Shown here: positions 33,952-45,612 of the stretch, piece after piece
Numbering within the stretch: the first letter of the stretch is position 1
How the letters are laid out: the number at the start of each line of letters is the position of its first letter
NCBI GenBank assembly: GCA_034336665.1
Contig: JAPFBE010000036.1
Coordinates: 372,001-436,000, forward strand
Direction of reading: 5' to 3'
Length of the DNA: 64,000 bases
Source: Luscinia megarhynchos
Lineage: Eukaryota > Chordata > Aves > Passeriformes > Turdidae
Program-made: the position numbers and the translations under genes
Notes under the pieces: generated by a model
What the model saw: the letters and a program-made list of their open reading frames with translations, nothing else
What the model was told of the DNA's origin: nothing
Databases searched by the model: none

Positions 33952-34814
33952 TTATTTTGACCACCATTTGTGATAAATGGGAGAATCAGATTGTTTTATA
34001 TTTGTCATTTCTATATGATTGTTCTTTGAGGTAGAAGGAATGATACCATTAATGGCCTTAAATATTAAATAACGTATGATCCCAAATGCCAGTGCTACAA
34101 GGAAAAGAATAACAACGAACAACATAACAGTTTTGACTATGGAAGTCCACCACCCAGAAAATCCCCAGCTCTTAAACAGTTCATTAAACCAGTCTTCTGA
34201 TTCTTGTTTCACTTGTCCAATTAGGTGTTTCATATCTCGCAGAGCAGCGTGGACATTAGGAGCTTTTGAAGTCAGGTTCATGCAGCAAAGTCCTTCAAAC
34301 TCCTGGCACTCATGTCCATGTAGTAATAGGAGGAAATCTATTGCAGCACGATTTTGGAGTGTTGCCTGCCTGGTTACTTCTTCATCTTCTAGGAGGGAGC
34401 TGATAGCAGTTGAAGTTCCCCCCCAGAAGATTAGAAGGAATCCCAGCCCACGCCCGGTCCCCACAAATTAAAATGCAGTATGTTGCTGGGTAGGAACCAA
34501 GCAATTCTAACTCTTGGGGTTCCTGGTCAGCTTCGGGCAATTTTGGCAGCAGATATGTCAAAGCTGCCTAAATACTCACTAACTTTAAGTGGGACTCCTA
34601 CCAGGCAGGTGGACATAGGGTCTGTTGCTGCTGCAGTGGACAGGCATATGTTTTCCTGTTTGAGTGTCTGTGCCAGGGTTACCCAGATGTTTTGACGTGG
34701 CTGAGGGACGATCCACGCAGCTGCGAAACTGTTGAAGGCTAACAAGAAGACAACTTGGATGGGGTTCCACACAGGGTTAACTGGAGGGTAGCTTTTTTCT
34801 AAAAGGAAAAACAA
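33952..34814 (-). pseudogene. env: env of copy B with surface subunit mostly deleted
   Basis: Envelope glycoprotein remnant. An N-terminal frame (34527-34814) has a hydrophobic signal-like segment (VVFLLAFNSFAAAWIV) and the beginning of the surface subunit. A second frame (33952-34464) is a nearly complete transmembrane subunit, with a fusion-peptide-like Gly/Leu-rich start, the CX6CC motif CQEFEGLCC, and a membrane anchor (VMLFVVILFLVALAFGIIRY). Only ~60 bases separate the two frames, so most of the surface subunit is gone. CX6CC in a class II element indicates an envelope of the gamma/D type, seen in some recombinant betaretroviruses. It could not make a particle-type Env. Confidence 0.85.
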
Positions 34815-34819
34815 ACATT

Positions 34820-37562
34820 TTAAAACATGTTATAAGTCTCTGTTTGAGGGTATTCCTTTATGAAGTTTTTGTTTCCTTTTCCTTTGCGGCGTCTTCTTTT
34901 TGAAGCAATGGTTACTTGCTTCTCATCTTCTTCTGCTGTAGCTGGGGTTTTAGGGAGAAAAGGTTTTACCCACTTTTGGGGAATCCATCGAGGTCCTGAG
35001 GGAGTTGATACACATGCATAACCTCTTCCCCAGGTTACTAGCTCATAGGGACCTTTGGTTTCCCATGTTTCTGGGTCCCTAATCAAAACTGGTGGATGCT
35101 GAGATAATTTAAACTGTTTACTGCTGTTAAAATGACGAACCACTGGAGGAGTCATATTTTCAAATGAACAATTTAAGAAATTGATTGTAAACAAAGCTTT
35201 ACAGAGCTTTTGCTGGGGAGACATCCACACAGTTGAACTGCTTTGTCTAGCTAAAACTTGTTTGAGTGTCTGGTGTGTGCGCTCAATCACAGCTTGGCCT
35301 GTAGGGGAGTGTGGGATGCCTGTCTTATGATTTACTCCCCACTGCTGGATGAATTCCAGGAACTCCTTGGATGTGTGTGCTGGGCCATTATCTGTTTTTA
35401 TTTCTCTAGGGATCCCCAAAACTGAGAAGGCTTGTACTAGGTGTTGTTTTGCATGTACAGCCTTTTCCCTCGTGGCGTGAGCGGAGGCATAAACTGCACC
35501 TGAATATGTGTCTATACTCACATGGACATATTTGAGGCGTCCAAAACTAGGAATGTGTGTGATATCTGTTTGCCACACCTCACAGCTGCCAAGGCCCCGG
35601 GGGTTAACCCCCATTCCCAGCGATGGCATGGCCTGGAGCTGGCAGTTGGGACAGGTGGCTATTATAGCCTTGGCTTGACTCCGTGTTAGCTGGAATTGAC
35701 GGACCAAACCTGGTACATTCTGGTGGTATTGCTGGTGGCTCAGCTTTGCCTGTTGGAAGATGTCAGGAAGGCATGCCTTTTCTGCTGGAGCTGCAAGTGT
35801 GTCTGCCATACGGTTCCCTTCTGTGATCTCACCTGGCAAATCCATGTGTGACCTCACATGCATTACATAGAAGGGATGTTCTCTGTGCGAAACCAAATAG
35901 ATTAGTTTTGACAGCAGCTTAAAGAGCTGCTCATTATCAATGTCTTTGAGCACTGCCTGCTCCGCTCTGGATACTACCCCAGCAACATAAGCCGAATCTG
36001 TTACCAGGTTAAGAGGCTCTGAGAACTTTTCGAAGGCTCTCACAACTGCAGCCAGTTCTGCAATCTGGGGCGTCCCGTCCACAAACTCAACATCAGATTC
36101 CCAATGCTGCGTCTGGGGATTCCTCCAAGTCATCACCGACTTATGGGAGGCCCCCGATGCATCTGTGAACACTGAGTGCCTCGAGCGGTCTCCTGCTCCT
36201 CTTTTCACGAGGTATGAGGTGAAATTCCTCATTGAACAACTTATGAGCTGGGCTGTGAACAGAAATCTGTCCACTGTAGCTGTCCAGAGATATCTGGAGG
36301 CTGGCATTGCTCTGCAGCAAATGCTCAAACATCTCTTTTGTCAACCTTTCAGGAGAATTCTTTCCCTCCCCAGAAAGTTTAACTGGCAGGTGCATGCATG
36401 TGAAATCAGATCCAGACAACTCACGCAGCCTCATCCTTGCTTTTTGAATTAACTGACCCATCAGCTCCTGCGGTTGTGTAATAGTTTTGGATCTTTGGTG
36501 GGAGAGGAAGACCCATTCTATGATTAAGAGTGAGTCTCCCTGCCCCTCCATCCACTGAAATATTAAACCATGTAAGTGTGGCAGTTTCCCCAAAACAATG
36601 AATTTGAAAGGCAGTTCAGGTTGATAGCGGTGAGCCTGCCTTTCAGACAGAGCTTTCTGTACCTTTTCAATTGCAGCTTTTACCTCAGGTGTCAGTTCCC
36701 TAAGAGAAACCAGCTCTCTCTCCCCTTTCAATAAATTGAAAAGGGGTTCTAAATCTTCATTAGTGAGGCCTAACCAAGGTCTTACCCAATTCAGAGATCC
36801 ACACAGGGAGTGGAGATCTGCTAGAGTTTTAGGATTACAATTAATTTCTAATTTCTGTGGAACAATGGTCCTGGCAGTGATCTCTAGGCCCAGATACTTC
36901 CAAGGTGGCATCCTTTGAACCTTGTCATCCTGTAATTGAAATCCAGCAGAGGTTAAAACTTTAACTACTAGGTCAAGCGTGTCTTGGAGAATGGAGTTAT
37001 CAGGAGCACACACCAGCACATCATCGATGTAATGCAAAATTATTGCTTCCTTTCTCTGTGCCCGCACCGGAGACAACAATGAAGCTACATACCACTGGCA
37101 GATAGCAGGACTACACTTCATGCCCTGTGGAAGCACTTTCCAGTGGTATCTCTTCATTGGAGCCTCTCTGTTCAATGATGGTACTGAGAATGCAAACCTG
37201 GGAGCATCTTCAGGGTGTAATGGGATATGGAAAAAACAATCTTTGATATCTATAACTGCCAATTGCCAATCTCTAGGTAACATAGTTGGAGAAGGCATCC
37301 CAGGTTGAGGAGATCCCATGTCTTGAATTACTTTATTTATTCCCCTAAGGTCATGTAATAATCTCCATTTGTCTGTTTTTGGTTTTTTTATTACAAAAAT
37401 TGGAGAATTCCAGGGGCTTGTTGTTTCTACTATATGACCTCTTGCCAATTGTTCATCTACAAGTTTTTGAAGTGCCTGTAACTTTTCCTTTCTTAACGGC
37501 CACTGTGTAGTCCAGATAGGTGTGTTACTTAGCCATGTCAGCTTCTGGACCCGGCACTCCAC
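34820..37562 (-). pseudogene. pol: pol of copy B (RT, RNase H, integrase) with a 2-bp deletion
   Basis: The frame 36141-37562 covers reverse transcriptase with YIDD at 37020-37031. Near 36173 two bases present in copy A are absent, throwing the frame off at the start of RNase H. The second frame, 34820-36328, then has RNase H acids in FTDASG, AELAAV, TDSAY and GNRMADTL. Integrase follows with HQQYH and CPNC (HHCC) and DDE residues in WQTDITH, KTDNGPAH and AVIERTHQ. The reading ends in a Lys/Arg-rich tail and overlaps the env N-terminus slightly. Apart from the 2-bp deletion it is remarkably open. Confidence 0.93.
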
Positions 37563-37574
37563 AAGTGGCCACTT

Positions 37575-38318
37575 CTAAAAATCCTGGGGAGTTTTTGGAA
37601 TTATCATTTTAACTCCCCATTGTGATATGGAATCCCTTCCCCATAAGGGACACTTATAATCTATTACAAACGGACAAACACTGGCCAATTTGCCGTCCGG
37701 TCCCTCAATTTGTACAATGCGTTTTGATATTTGCGCCAATTTAACACCTCCTACACCCTGAATTTGCCCTGAAACCGGTTGCAATTCCCAATGTGAAGGC
37801 CACATCTTTTCAGGTATTATGGTTACATCAGAACCTGTATCCAGAACACCCTTCACATGTAGATGGTCTGTTCCATGTGTCATGTTGCATGCTAGAGAAG
37901 GCTTTTCCTCCTTCACTGTCTCTGCCCAGTAAACCTCTGGTGACTTATTATCTGCTGTGATATTTGCTGGAATAGGAAAAGCTTGGGCCAGTACTTGCCC
38001 CTCACCCAAATAGAAAGGTGCTTGTGGACAACGAGCTAATATGATAACACCAGATATTTTCCCCTTAATGATCATAGGAGCTATTTCAATTTCTGAAGGT
38101 GTGTGTGCTGTGTCTCCCACAACAAAATACTCACTCTCCATGTGGCAAACCGTCATATCAATTAAAGGACTCGAGATGTCCGCTGTAATGATGGTCCACT
38201 CAGCAGATCTGAAATGAAAACCTTTGGTAGTTTGTAGCCTAATACGGCCACCGAACTGCCTGACTTTGTTAAGAGAACATTTAACATTAACATTATCTGT
38301 TATACCCACATTGTCCAT
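37575..38318 (-). CDS. pro: pro of copy B: protease with dUTPase-like N-terminal part
   Basis: 247-residue frame, the counterpart of 2356-3099 with few differences. LDTGSDVTII active site, GVGG flap-like segment and GRDS near the end. The true N-terminus is probably supplied by frameshifting from gag, so the ATG used here may not start translation. Confidence 0.86.
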   Translation of the reverse strand: MDNVGITDNVNVKCSLNKVRQFGGRIRLQTTKGFHFRSAEWTIITADISSPLIDMTVCHMESEYFVVGDTAHTPSEIEIAPMIIKGKISGVIILARCPQAPFYLGEGQVLAQAFPIPANITADNKSPEVYWAETVKEEKPSLACNMTHGTDHLHVKGVLDTGSDVTIIPEKMWPSHWELQPVSGQIQGVGGVKLAQISKRIVQIEGPDGKLASVCPFVIDYKCPLWGRDSISQWGVKMIIPKTPQDF

Positions 38319-38419
38319 CCGATCCTCCCCCTTTGCTTTTAAGAGAGAGGCTTTTGCTACAGTATAGCCTGCAGAATTTATATCCTGGCACTCTATGGTG
38401 TTTATGGCAGGCCCGCGCC

Positions 38420-38943
38420 TCAGTTCCAGGCTTTTTGTTTGCTGATTTTGTTCTGTTTCCTGTTTTGAGGACAGTCCCTAGCAAAATGTCCTTGCTGCTG
38501 ACACTGGAAACAGGTGTTCTTCAGCTGCTGCAATGATAACTGCGGCTTCTTCATCTGTGGTGGATCAGGTGCTGGAGGCTGAGGAGGTGCTGGACTTGGG
38601 GTCCTCTCAGGAGCACTGAACAATTCTGCTTTCTGGGTGCAGGCTTCAATCATCTGTGCTAGGGTTGGTTCTGGGTACAAGGGCAGGCTTAGAATAACTC
38701 TGCAACAGGCTTCATTGGCGTTTTTCTCTGCTAATTCCTTAATCAGTTCTGCCTCCATGGCTGGATTCTGTACCTGGCGTTCCACCTGTGTCTTCAAACG
38801 ATCTATAAAGCTCAAAAATTTCTCAGAAGAATGTTGTTTAATATTAACATAACAAGTAGTTACTTCAACAGTTGGCAATTTGATAAAAGCCTGTTCAGCT
38901 ACCTCACAAACTTTATCCAAAATAAATTTAGACAATAACCGAG
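38420..38943 (-). pseudogene. gag: gag of copy B, 3' part (capsid end and nucleocapsid)
   Basis: Contains a capsid major-homology-like segment (EKFLSFIDRL), a Pro-rich spacer and the zinc knuckle CFQCQQQGHFARDC. Upstream it is cut at 38943 by the ERVL-like LTR, and the rest of gag lies at 45613-46800. The ccgag duplication marks the break. Confidence 0.9.
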
Positions 38944-39585
38944 TGTCCTGGGTTGATAATTTGACTGACTCCTCACCCTGCCCCCCTTGGCCATGAAGCT
39001 GTCTGCTCCCGGGGGAGGGGCCGCCTGGGCTCTGCTCTGCGGAATGGCCTTGGTTTGCCGCGGGCTTGGCTTGGGGGGGTGCTCTCGTGACTGCTTGGCG
39101 CAGCTCTGGCTACTGCTGCGGGTGGCTATCGCTGCTGTGGTGGTGGCTCGTGGCCTGGTTTGTGAGTTAGCTGTTTTTGGTTTTTTCTTGATTTTTTTGA
39201 CTTTATATTGCTTGAATTATTCGGTTTAGCTCGCTGCTGTTTAAGGCTTGCTGGCTATTCCGGCTGTTTTTTCTTTCTCTCTCTCCCCCTCTCCCTTCTC
39301 CCCCTCACCCCCGAGGATTCAGCACCAGCTCCGGAGGAACCCTGCGGCCTGCTGCTGGACACCGGCCAGAGAAGCATTTCGCCCTTCTAGTGAAGATCAA
39401 AGCGTCCAAGTTTCTCTCTCTCGGTGAAAACTTTTTTGTCACCTGGGTCTGTGCTGGGAAGTGTTTCTCTTGTATGTGTTAATAAATAGGTTTTTTCCAC
39501 TTTTCCCCCTGAGTGAAATTTTTTTTCTTATTTCCTGGGAAGCTCTTCTGGGGGTTTTTTCCCTAAGTTTGTCCAAACTTGGACA
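38944..39585 (+). repeat. 5' LTR of the ERVL-like element
   Basis: TGTCCTGGGTTGATAATTTG to AAACTTGGACA; AATAAATAGG about 105 bp from the end. Shares termini and the 3' third with the solo LTRs at 12113, 23387 and 50989. Confidence 0.93.
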
Positions 39586-39594
39586 TTCATTATT

Positions 39595-39612
39595 TGGTGG
39601 CCCGTACAGGGA
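39595..39612 (+). other. Primer-binding site of the ERVL-like element, tRNA-Ile type
   Basis: TGGTGGCCCGTACAGGGA nearly matches the complement of tRNA-Ile (CCCCGTACGGGCCACCA), one difference in the first 17 bases. It lies 9 bases after the LTR. Confidence 0.65.
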
Positions 39613-39653
39613 AGGAGAAAGTGGAAAAAACTTTAATAACATCTTGTTTTTAA

Positions 39654-41293
39654 TTGGCCTGTATTGATATCAGTATGTTTTTTGAAGCCGTGATGTCTGT
39701 TGGATTGGAAGCCTGCCTGTATGTTTGCTCTTTAGAGTTTTTTGAGATCTTAATACCCCTGTGGTCTCTGGGCCTGTTCTCTTACTCAGAGATAGCCCCA
39801 GTGTTGTCTCTAGCACGTAGTTTTTTCATGAAAGGGGTATTAACCAAAATACTCATTGGGCTAGGCTTGGTTGTAATGATCTGCCAGAAGTTTATGAAGG
39901 TGTTAGAATCCACTTCAGGGATGTACAAGTCGTGGTTTGTGTTGTGCACTCAATTCATTAGAGGAGAAGCAAGCAAAGAGGATTTTTTGCCTTTGTTTTC
40001 CTTCTTCTCCCCTGAATTATTTACATCTTTGTTAGAAAATGTTCAGCTCTCCCTGAGTGTAAAGGAAACCATCTTTCTGGTATTTAATTTAGTAAGTTTT
40101 TTCTATACTGTCTGCAGTTTATACAAAATGAAAGCTGAGATTTCTAGGGATGCAGGTGTTACAACCCCTGATTCGGTAGCAAAGCAGAGTGTGAAGAATT
40201 CTGAGTGGTGTGGCAAATGGGAGGAACTGGGCCAAATTCTAAAAGAGTTTTCTGAACCTATAATCTGGGATTTTTCATCTGAACAAATTCAAGACCCAGT
40301 CAAGATTGCAAAGTACTTAAAAGAAAAGTGTCAGGACAATTCTAAGGAAAAGAGAATCACTGCAGTGAGCTGGGCTCTGGCGTACGCTTATCGAACCCTG
40401 TTAGATAGTGTAGGACAACAAACAAAGGAGAGGGAACAGGGAGATAACGTAGCTACTATTCCAGTTACTCAGACTGCAGTTAACACCTCAGGCTCCAGGA
40501 CAGGGGCAAAATTAGACAGCAAGCTTCAACCTATGGCTGTGGCTACCAGTACCAGGAGTAGAAAGTGCGCAAAGAAAACAGATCGGCCGGTGGAGGATGA
40601 TGATGATGAGGATGCAGGAGAAGGACCTTCAACTCCCCCTGATATAAAATCCGGAGTTAAAGTGACTGATGAGAGATCAGAAACTAATAACTTTTCCCTG
40701 AAAGATCTTCGTGGTCTAAGAAAAGATTATACAAGGCGACCTGATGAATCCATAATTAGTTGGCTGGTCCGGCTTTGGGATGCGGCAGGTGAAGCAACCA
40801 CCCTGGATGGCAACGGGCGAGACATTTGGGATCCCTGTCTCAAGATCCAGTCATCGATCAAGGTATGATGAGGGGAGCTAGTCCTCAGAGCCTCTGGTCA
40901 CGTGTATTGGACAGTGTGGCACAAAAATATCTCTGCGCTGATGACCTGTACATGCAGCAGACCAGATGGAAAACCATCGAGCAGGGAATCCAACGTTTGA
41001 GAGAGATGGCGGTGGCAGAAATTATTTTCTCAGATGATGTAACAACTAGAAATCCAGATCTGGTACCGTGCACACCGATTATGTGGAGGAAGCTTGTGAG
41101 GCTTGGACCATCTGAATATGCCTCAGCTCTTGCAATAATGAAACCAGAAGACACATATGAGACAGTGCTTGATATGGCAAAGAAGCTTGATACGCTGATG
41201 CTGTGCATGGCCCAACGCATGCCAGGATTGCAGCCGTGGAAACACGTTTACAGAACTTGGAGGATAAGTTGGAGGAAAACCATAAGAAGCTGA
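39654..41293 (+). pseudogene. gag: gag of the ERVL-like element
   Basis: The main frame 39654-40868 (404 residues) begins with a hydrophobic Met/Leu/Phe-rich region and continues through an acidic linker (DDDDEDAGEGP). It ends in a capsid stretch with a major-homology-like segment (RPDESIISWLVRLWDAAGE). A frameshift near 40830-40868 moves to 40826-41293, the capsid C-terminal part. No CCHC zinc knuckle was found, as is usual for ERVL. The start at 39654 is the first ATG after the leader, but the long hydrophobic beginning makes it uncertain. Confidence 0.75.
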
Positions 41294-41697
41294 GAGAGGA
41301 AATCAAGGAGGATCTCCTCCAAATCTCAGCTGTGCAAATCAGAGCGTCCTGGCAGTCAACGCAGACACTCCTCTGCTGAGGAGAGAAGGTACACCGCAGC
41401 GGGTTGTGGTTTTTCTTGCGTGACTGCGGAGAAAACATGAAGAGGTGGGATGGAAAGCCCACAGCTGTTCTGGCACGACGAGTGCGTGATTTGAAGGAAG
41501 ACAAGGCTCAACAAGAAGGTTCCACCAGAAAGAGAGCAGCTCCAGTCGCCCGGAACCACAGTGCCACATATGAGGAGGATGATGACGACATGTCCGATCC
41601 ACTTGAAGGAACTTCTAAGACCTATGCCCCCGTCAAAAAGGACAAACAGGCTTAGAGAAGCCCTGCCTCTAGCCAGGGTGAGGCCAGGGAAAACCGA

Positions 41698-42991
41698 GTG
41701 TTTTGGACCGTGTGGATTCGGTGGCCTGGCACATCGAAACCACAGAAGTATAAAGCTTTAGTGGACACTGGAGCACAGTGTACTATATTCCCATCAGGAT
41801 GTGTCGGAGAAGAGACTGTTTCTATTGCTGGTGTAACAGGTGGATCACAGGACTTTACCATAGTGGAAGCGGAAATGAGTCTAACCGGCAGAGAGTGGAA
41901 GAGATACCCGATTGTGACTGGCCCAGAGGCCCCGTGTATTTTGGGAATAGATTTCCTTCAAAACGGGTATTTTAAGGACCCAAAAGGCTTCAAGTGGGCA
42001 TTTGGGATAGCGGCTGTGATGGCGGAGAGAATCCGACAATTGAACACCCTGCCGGACTATGTGAGAATCCAATTGCCGTGGGACTCCTGAGGGTAGAGGA
42101 GCAGAGGGTACCGATTGCCGCCGATAGTACATCGTCGGCAATACAGAACCACTCGGGGATGCTGTGATTCCGATCCATAAGATGATCCGGGGAGCTGGAG
42201 AAGCCAAGGGGTGGTGAGCAAACCCACTCACCCTTCAACAGCCCCATCTGGCCTGTGCGCCAAGTCTGACGGAGAATGGAGACTGACTGTGGACTACCGT
42301 GCATTGAATGAAGTCACCCCACCGCTGAAGCTGCCGTGCCGGACATGCTGGAGCTCCAGTACGAGCTGGAGTCCAAGGCAGCAAGGTGGTATGCCACCAT
42401 TGACATTGCCAATGCATTTTCTCCATTCCTTTGGCAGCAGAATGCAGGCCTCAGTTTGCTTTCACCTGGAGGGGCGTGCAGTACACCTGGAACCGACTGC
42501 CCCAGGGGTGGAAGCACAGCCCACTCATCTGCCATGGGCTGATCCAGGCTGCACTGGAAAAAGGTGAGGCTCCAGAACATTTGCAGTACATCGATGACAT
42601 CATTGTGTGGGGAAACACAGCAGAAGAAGTGTTTGAGAAAGGAGAGGAAATTATCCGAATTCTCCTTGAAGCCGGTTTTGCCATCAAGAAGAATAAAGTT
42701 AAGGGACCTGCTCGTGAGATCCAGTTCCTAGGAGTGAAGTGGCAAGATGGAAGGCGTCAGATTCCTACTGATGTTATTAATAAAATCACAGCTATGTCTC
42801 CACCTACTAACAAGAAGGAGACACAAGCTTTCTTGGGTGCTATAGGCTTTTGGAGAATGCACATCCCCGAGTACAGTCAGATTGTGAGCCCTCTTTACCA
42901 GGTTACTCGGAAGAAGAATGATTTTCATTGGGGCCCAGAACAACAACAAGCCTTCATCCAGATTAAACAAGAGATGCAGCCCATGCAGTAG
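41698..42991 (+). pseudogene. pol: protease and reverse transcriptase of the ERVL-like element
   Basis: The frame 41698-42090 holds the protease: VDTGAQCTIFPSG with DTG at 41764-41772, then ILGIDFLQNG. Reverse transcriptase follows through several frames (42211-42567, 42431-42991) with NSPIWP-type and PQGWKHSP motifs, YIDD at 42587-42598 and the connection region (ETQAFLGAIGFWRMHIP). Several single-base indels near 42090-42430 cause the shifts. Relatives at 8290-8969. Confidence 0.85.
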
Positions 42992-43860
42992 CTCTTGGCC
43001 CCGTCAGGACAGGGGCCAGATGTGAAGAATGTGCTCTACTCTGCAGCTGGAAACCACGGTTTGTCTTGGAGTCTGTGGCAGAAGGTGCCTGGTGAGACCG
43101 AGGCCGACCCCTGGGATTCTGGAGCAGAAGTTACAGAGGATCGGGAAGGCAATTATACCCCGACAGAAAAGGAAATCTTGGCTGCTTATGAGGGGAGTCC
43201 AAGCTGCTTCAGAGGTGATTGGCACAGAAGCACAACTCTTTCTGGCACCCCGGTTGCCAGTGCTGGGGTGGATGTTCAGTGGGAAGGTTCCTTCCACCCA
43301 CCATGCCACCAGTGCCACATGGAGCAAGTGGATAGCCCTCATTACGCTTAGCGCCCGGATCGGGAAATTAAATCGCCCAGGGATCTTAGAAATAATTACC
43401 AACTGGCCAGAGGGAGAAAGTTTTGGTGTGACAGATGAGGAACAAGAACCGGTGACCGGGCTGAAGAAGCACCACCTTACAACCAGCTACCGGCAGAGGA
43501 AATTCGCTATGCCCTGTTCACCCGACGGTTCCTGTCGCATTGTAGGGACAAATCGGGAAATGGAAAGCAGCTGTATGGAGCCCTACGACGGGTTGCAGAA
43601 GCTACTGAAGGAGAAGGAGGGTCTAGTCAATTCGCTGAACTCAAAGCTGTCCAACTGGCTTTGAATATTGCCGAGAAAGAGAGGTGGCCAAAGCTCTATC
43701 TTTACACTGATTCCTGGATGGTAGCCAACGCTTTGTGGGGATGGCTGCAGAGATGGAAAAGAGACGAACTGGCAGCGCAGAGGAAGACCAATCTGGGCTG
43801 CTGAAGAGTGGAAAGACATAGCTACTCGGTTAGACAAGCTACCCGTGAAGGTTAAGCCAT
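42992..43860 (+). pseudogene. pol: RNase H region of the ERVL-like element
   Basis: Fragments in different frames include a TDGSCRIVGTNR-like block near 43520, FAELKAVQLALNIAEKERWP near 43640 and LYTDSWMVANALWGW near 43700, the acid-bearing blocks of RNase H. At least two frameshifts occur, so no continuous product is possible. Confidence 0.75.
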
Positions 43861-44960
43861 GTGGGCGCCCATGTCCCCAGAAGTAGAGCTAATGAAGAAC
43901 AGCGAAATAACCATCAAGTAGATCAAGCAGCAAAAATAGGGGGGTTGGAAATAGATTTAGATTGGAAACATAAGGGAGAGTTGTTCCTGGCTCGATGGGC
44001 CCATGATGCCTCAGGCCATCAGGGGAGGGATGCCACCTATAAGTGGGCACGAGACCGAGGGGTGGATCTTACCATGGACAGCATTACTCAAGTTATTCAT
44101 GATTGTGACACTTGCGCTGCCATCAAGCAGGCCAAGCGAGTGAAGCCCCTCTGGTATGGAGGACGGTGGTCCAAGTACCGGTATGGGGAGGTTTGGCAGA
44201 TTGATTACATCGCACTGCCTCAGACCCGCCAGGGCAAACGTTATGTGCTAACCATGGTGGAAGCCACCACCGGATGGTTGGAGACCTACCCTGTATCTCA
44301 CGCTACTGCCCGCAACACCATCCTGGGCCTGGAAAAACAGGTCCTTTGGAGGCATGGTACCCCTGAGAGGATCGAGTCAGACAATGGGACTCATTTTAAG
44401 AATAACCTTGTCAACACCTGGGCTAGGGAACACGGTATTGAGTGGGTGTACCACATCCCTTACCATGCACCAGCTGCAGGTAAAGTGGAGAGGTACAATG
44501 GATTGTTAAAGACCACCTTAAAGGCATTGGGTGGGGGATCCTTTAAGAATTGGGAGCAGCATTTGGCAAAGGCCACTTGGTTAGTCAACACTCGAGGGTT
44601 CCACCAACCGAGCAGGTCCTGCCAATCTGAGTGCCTTAATACAGTAGATGGAGACAAAGTCCCAGCGGCCCATGTCAGAGGATTGCTAGGGAAGACAGTA
44701 TGGATTAATCCTGCCTCGAGTACAGGCAAACCCATTCGGGGGATTGCCTTTGCTCAAGAGACCTGGATGTACTTGGTGGATAATGCAGAAAGATGGAACA
44801 ACCCGCTGTGTACCTCAGGGAGATCTGACTGTGGGATGAGACAGAAGGAATATGTAAATGTTGAAGGTTTGAGCAAGCCAGAGGAAGTTTTCATATTGTG
44901 TTTAATGAGTGTATATCCCAATCGTGTGTCAATGATCACGATATGGGATAAGGGGTGGAA
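43861..44960 (+). pseudogene. pol: Integrase of the ERVL-like element
   Basis: 370-residue open frame. HHCC domain with HDASGH and CDTC; DDE core with WQIDYIA, SDNGTHF and GKVERYN; then a C-terminal region that decays (QETWMYLVDN). The frame enters the 3' LTR at 44961. The methionine start at 43861 is arbitrary, since integrase is part of the Pol polyprotein and the upstream RNase H is out of frame. No dUTPase was recognised after integrase. Confidence 0.87.
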
Positions 44961-45612
44961 TGTCCTGGGTTGATAATTTGACTGACTCCTCACCCTGCCC
45001 CCCTTGGCCATGAAGCTGTCTGCTCCCGGGGGAGGGGCCGCCTGGGCTCTGCTCTTGCGGAATGGCCTTGGTTTGCCGCGGGCTTGGCTTGGGGGGGGGT
45101 GCTCAGCGGCTGCTGGCGCTTGGCTCTGGCTACTGCTGCGGGTGGCTATCGCTGCTGTGGTGGTGGCTCGTGGCCTGGTTTGTGAGTTAGCTGTTTTTTG
45201 GGTTTTTTTTCTTGATTTTTTTGACTTTATATTGCTTGAATTATTCGGTTTAGCTCGCTGCTGTTTAAGGCTTGCTGGCTATTCCGGCTGTTTTTTCTTT
45301 CTCTCTCTCCCCCTCTCCCTTCTCCCCCTCACCCCCGAGGATTCAGCACCAGCTCCGGAGGAACCCTGCGGCCTGCTGCTGGACACCCGACCAGAGAAGC
45401 ATTTAAGCCCTTCTAGTGAAGATCAAAGCGTCCAAGTTTCTCTCTCTCGGTGAAAACTTTTTTGTCACCTGGGTCTGTGCTGGGAAGTGTTTCTCTTGTA
45501 TGTGTTAATAAATAGGTTTTTTCCACTTTTCCCCCTGAGTGAAATTTTTTTTTCTTATTTCCTGGGAAGCTCTTCTGGGGGTTTTTTCCCTAAGTTTGTC
45601 CAAACTTGGACA
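44961..45612 (+). repeat. 3' LTR of the ERVL-like element
   Basis: 652 bp, nearly identical to the 5' LTR apart from short indels. Preceded by a purine-rich GATAAGGGGTGGAA (44947-44960), the likely polypurine tract. Confidence 0.93.

Larger units (their letters stand above)
38944..45612 (+). mobile_element. ERVL-like (class III) element inserted in gag of copy B
   Basis: LTRs of 642 bp (38944-39585) and 652 bp (44961-45612) differ mainly in short indels and a patch near 39080. Perfect 5-bp duplication ccgag (38939-38943, 45613-45617). Between them are a primer site, gag, protease, reverse transcriptase, RNase H and integrase, and no env. The class III call rests on the pol sequence type, lack of env, lack of a Gag zinc knuckle and 5-bp duplication. 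Multiple frameshifts in pol. Confidence 0.9.

Noticed and set aside
45505..45612. C-terminal part of the long gag frame of copy B
   Set aside because: It reads into the inserted ERVL LTR; gag stops at the ccgag duplication.
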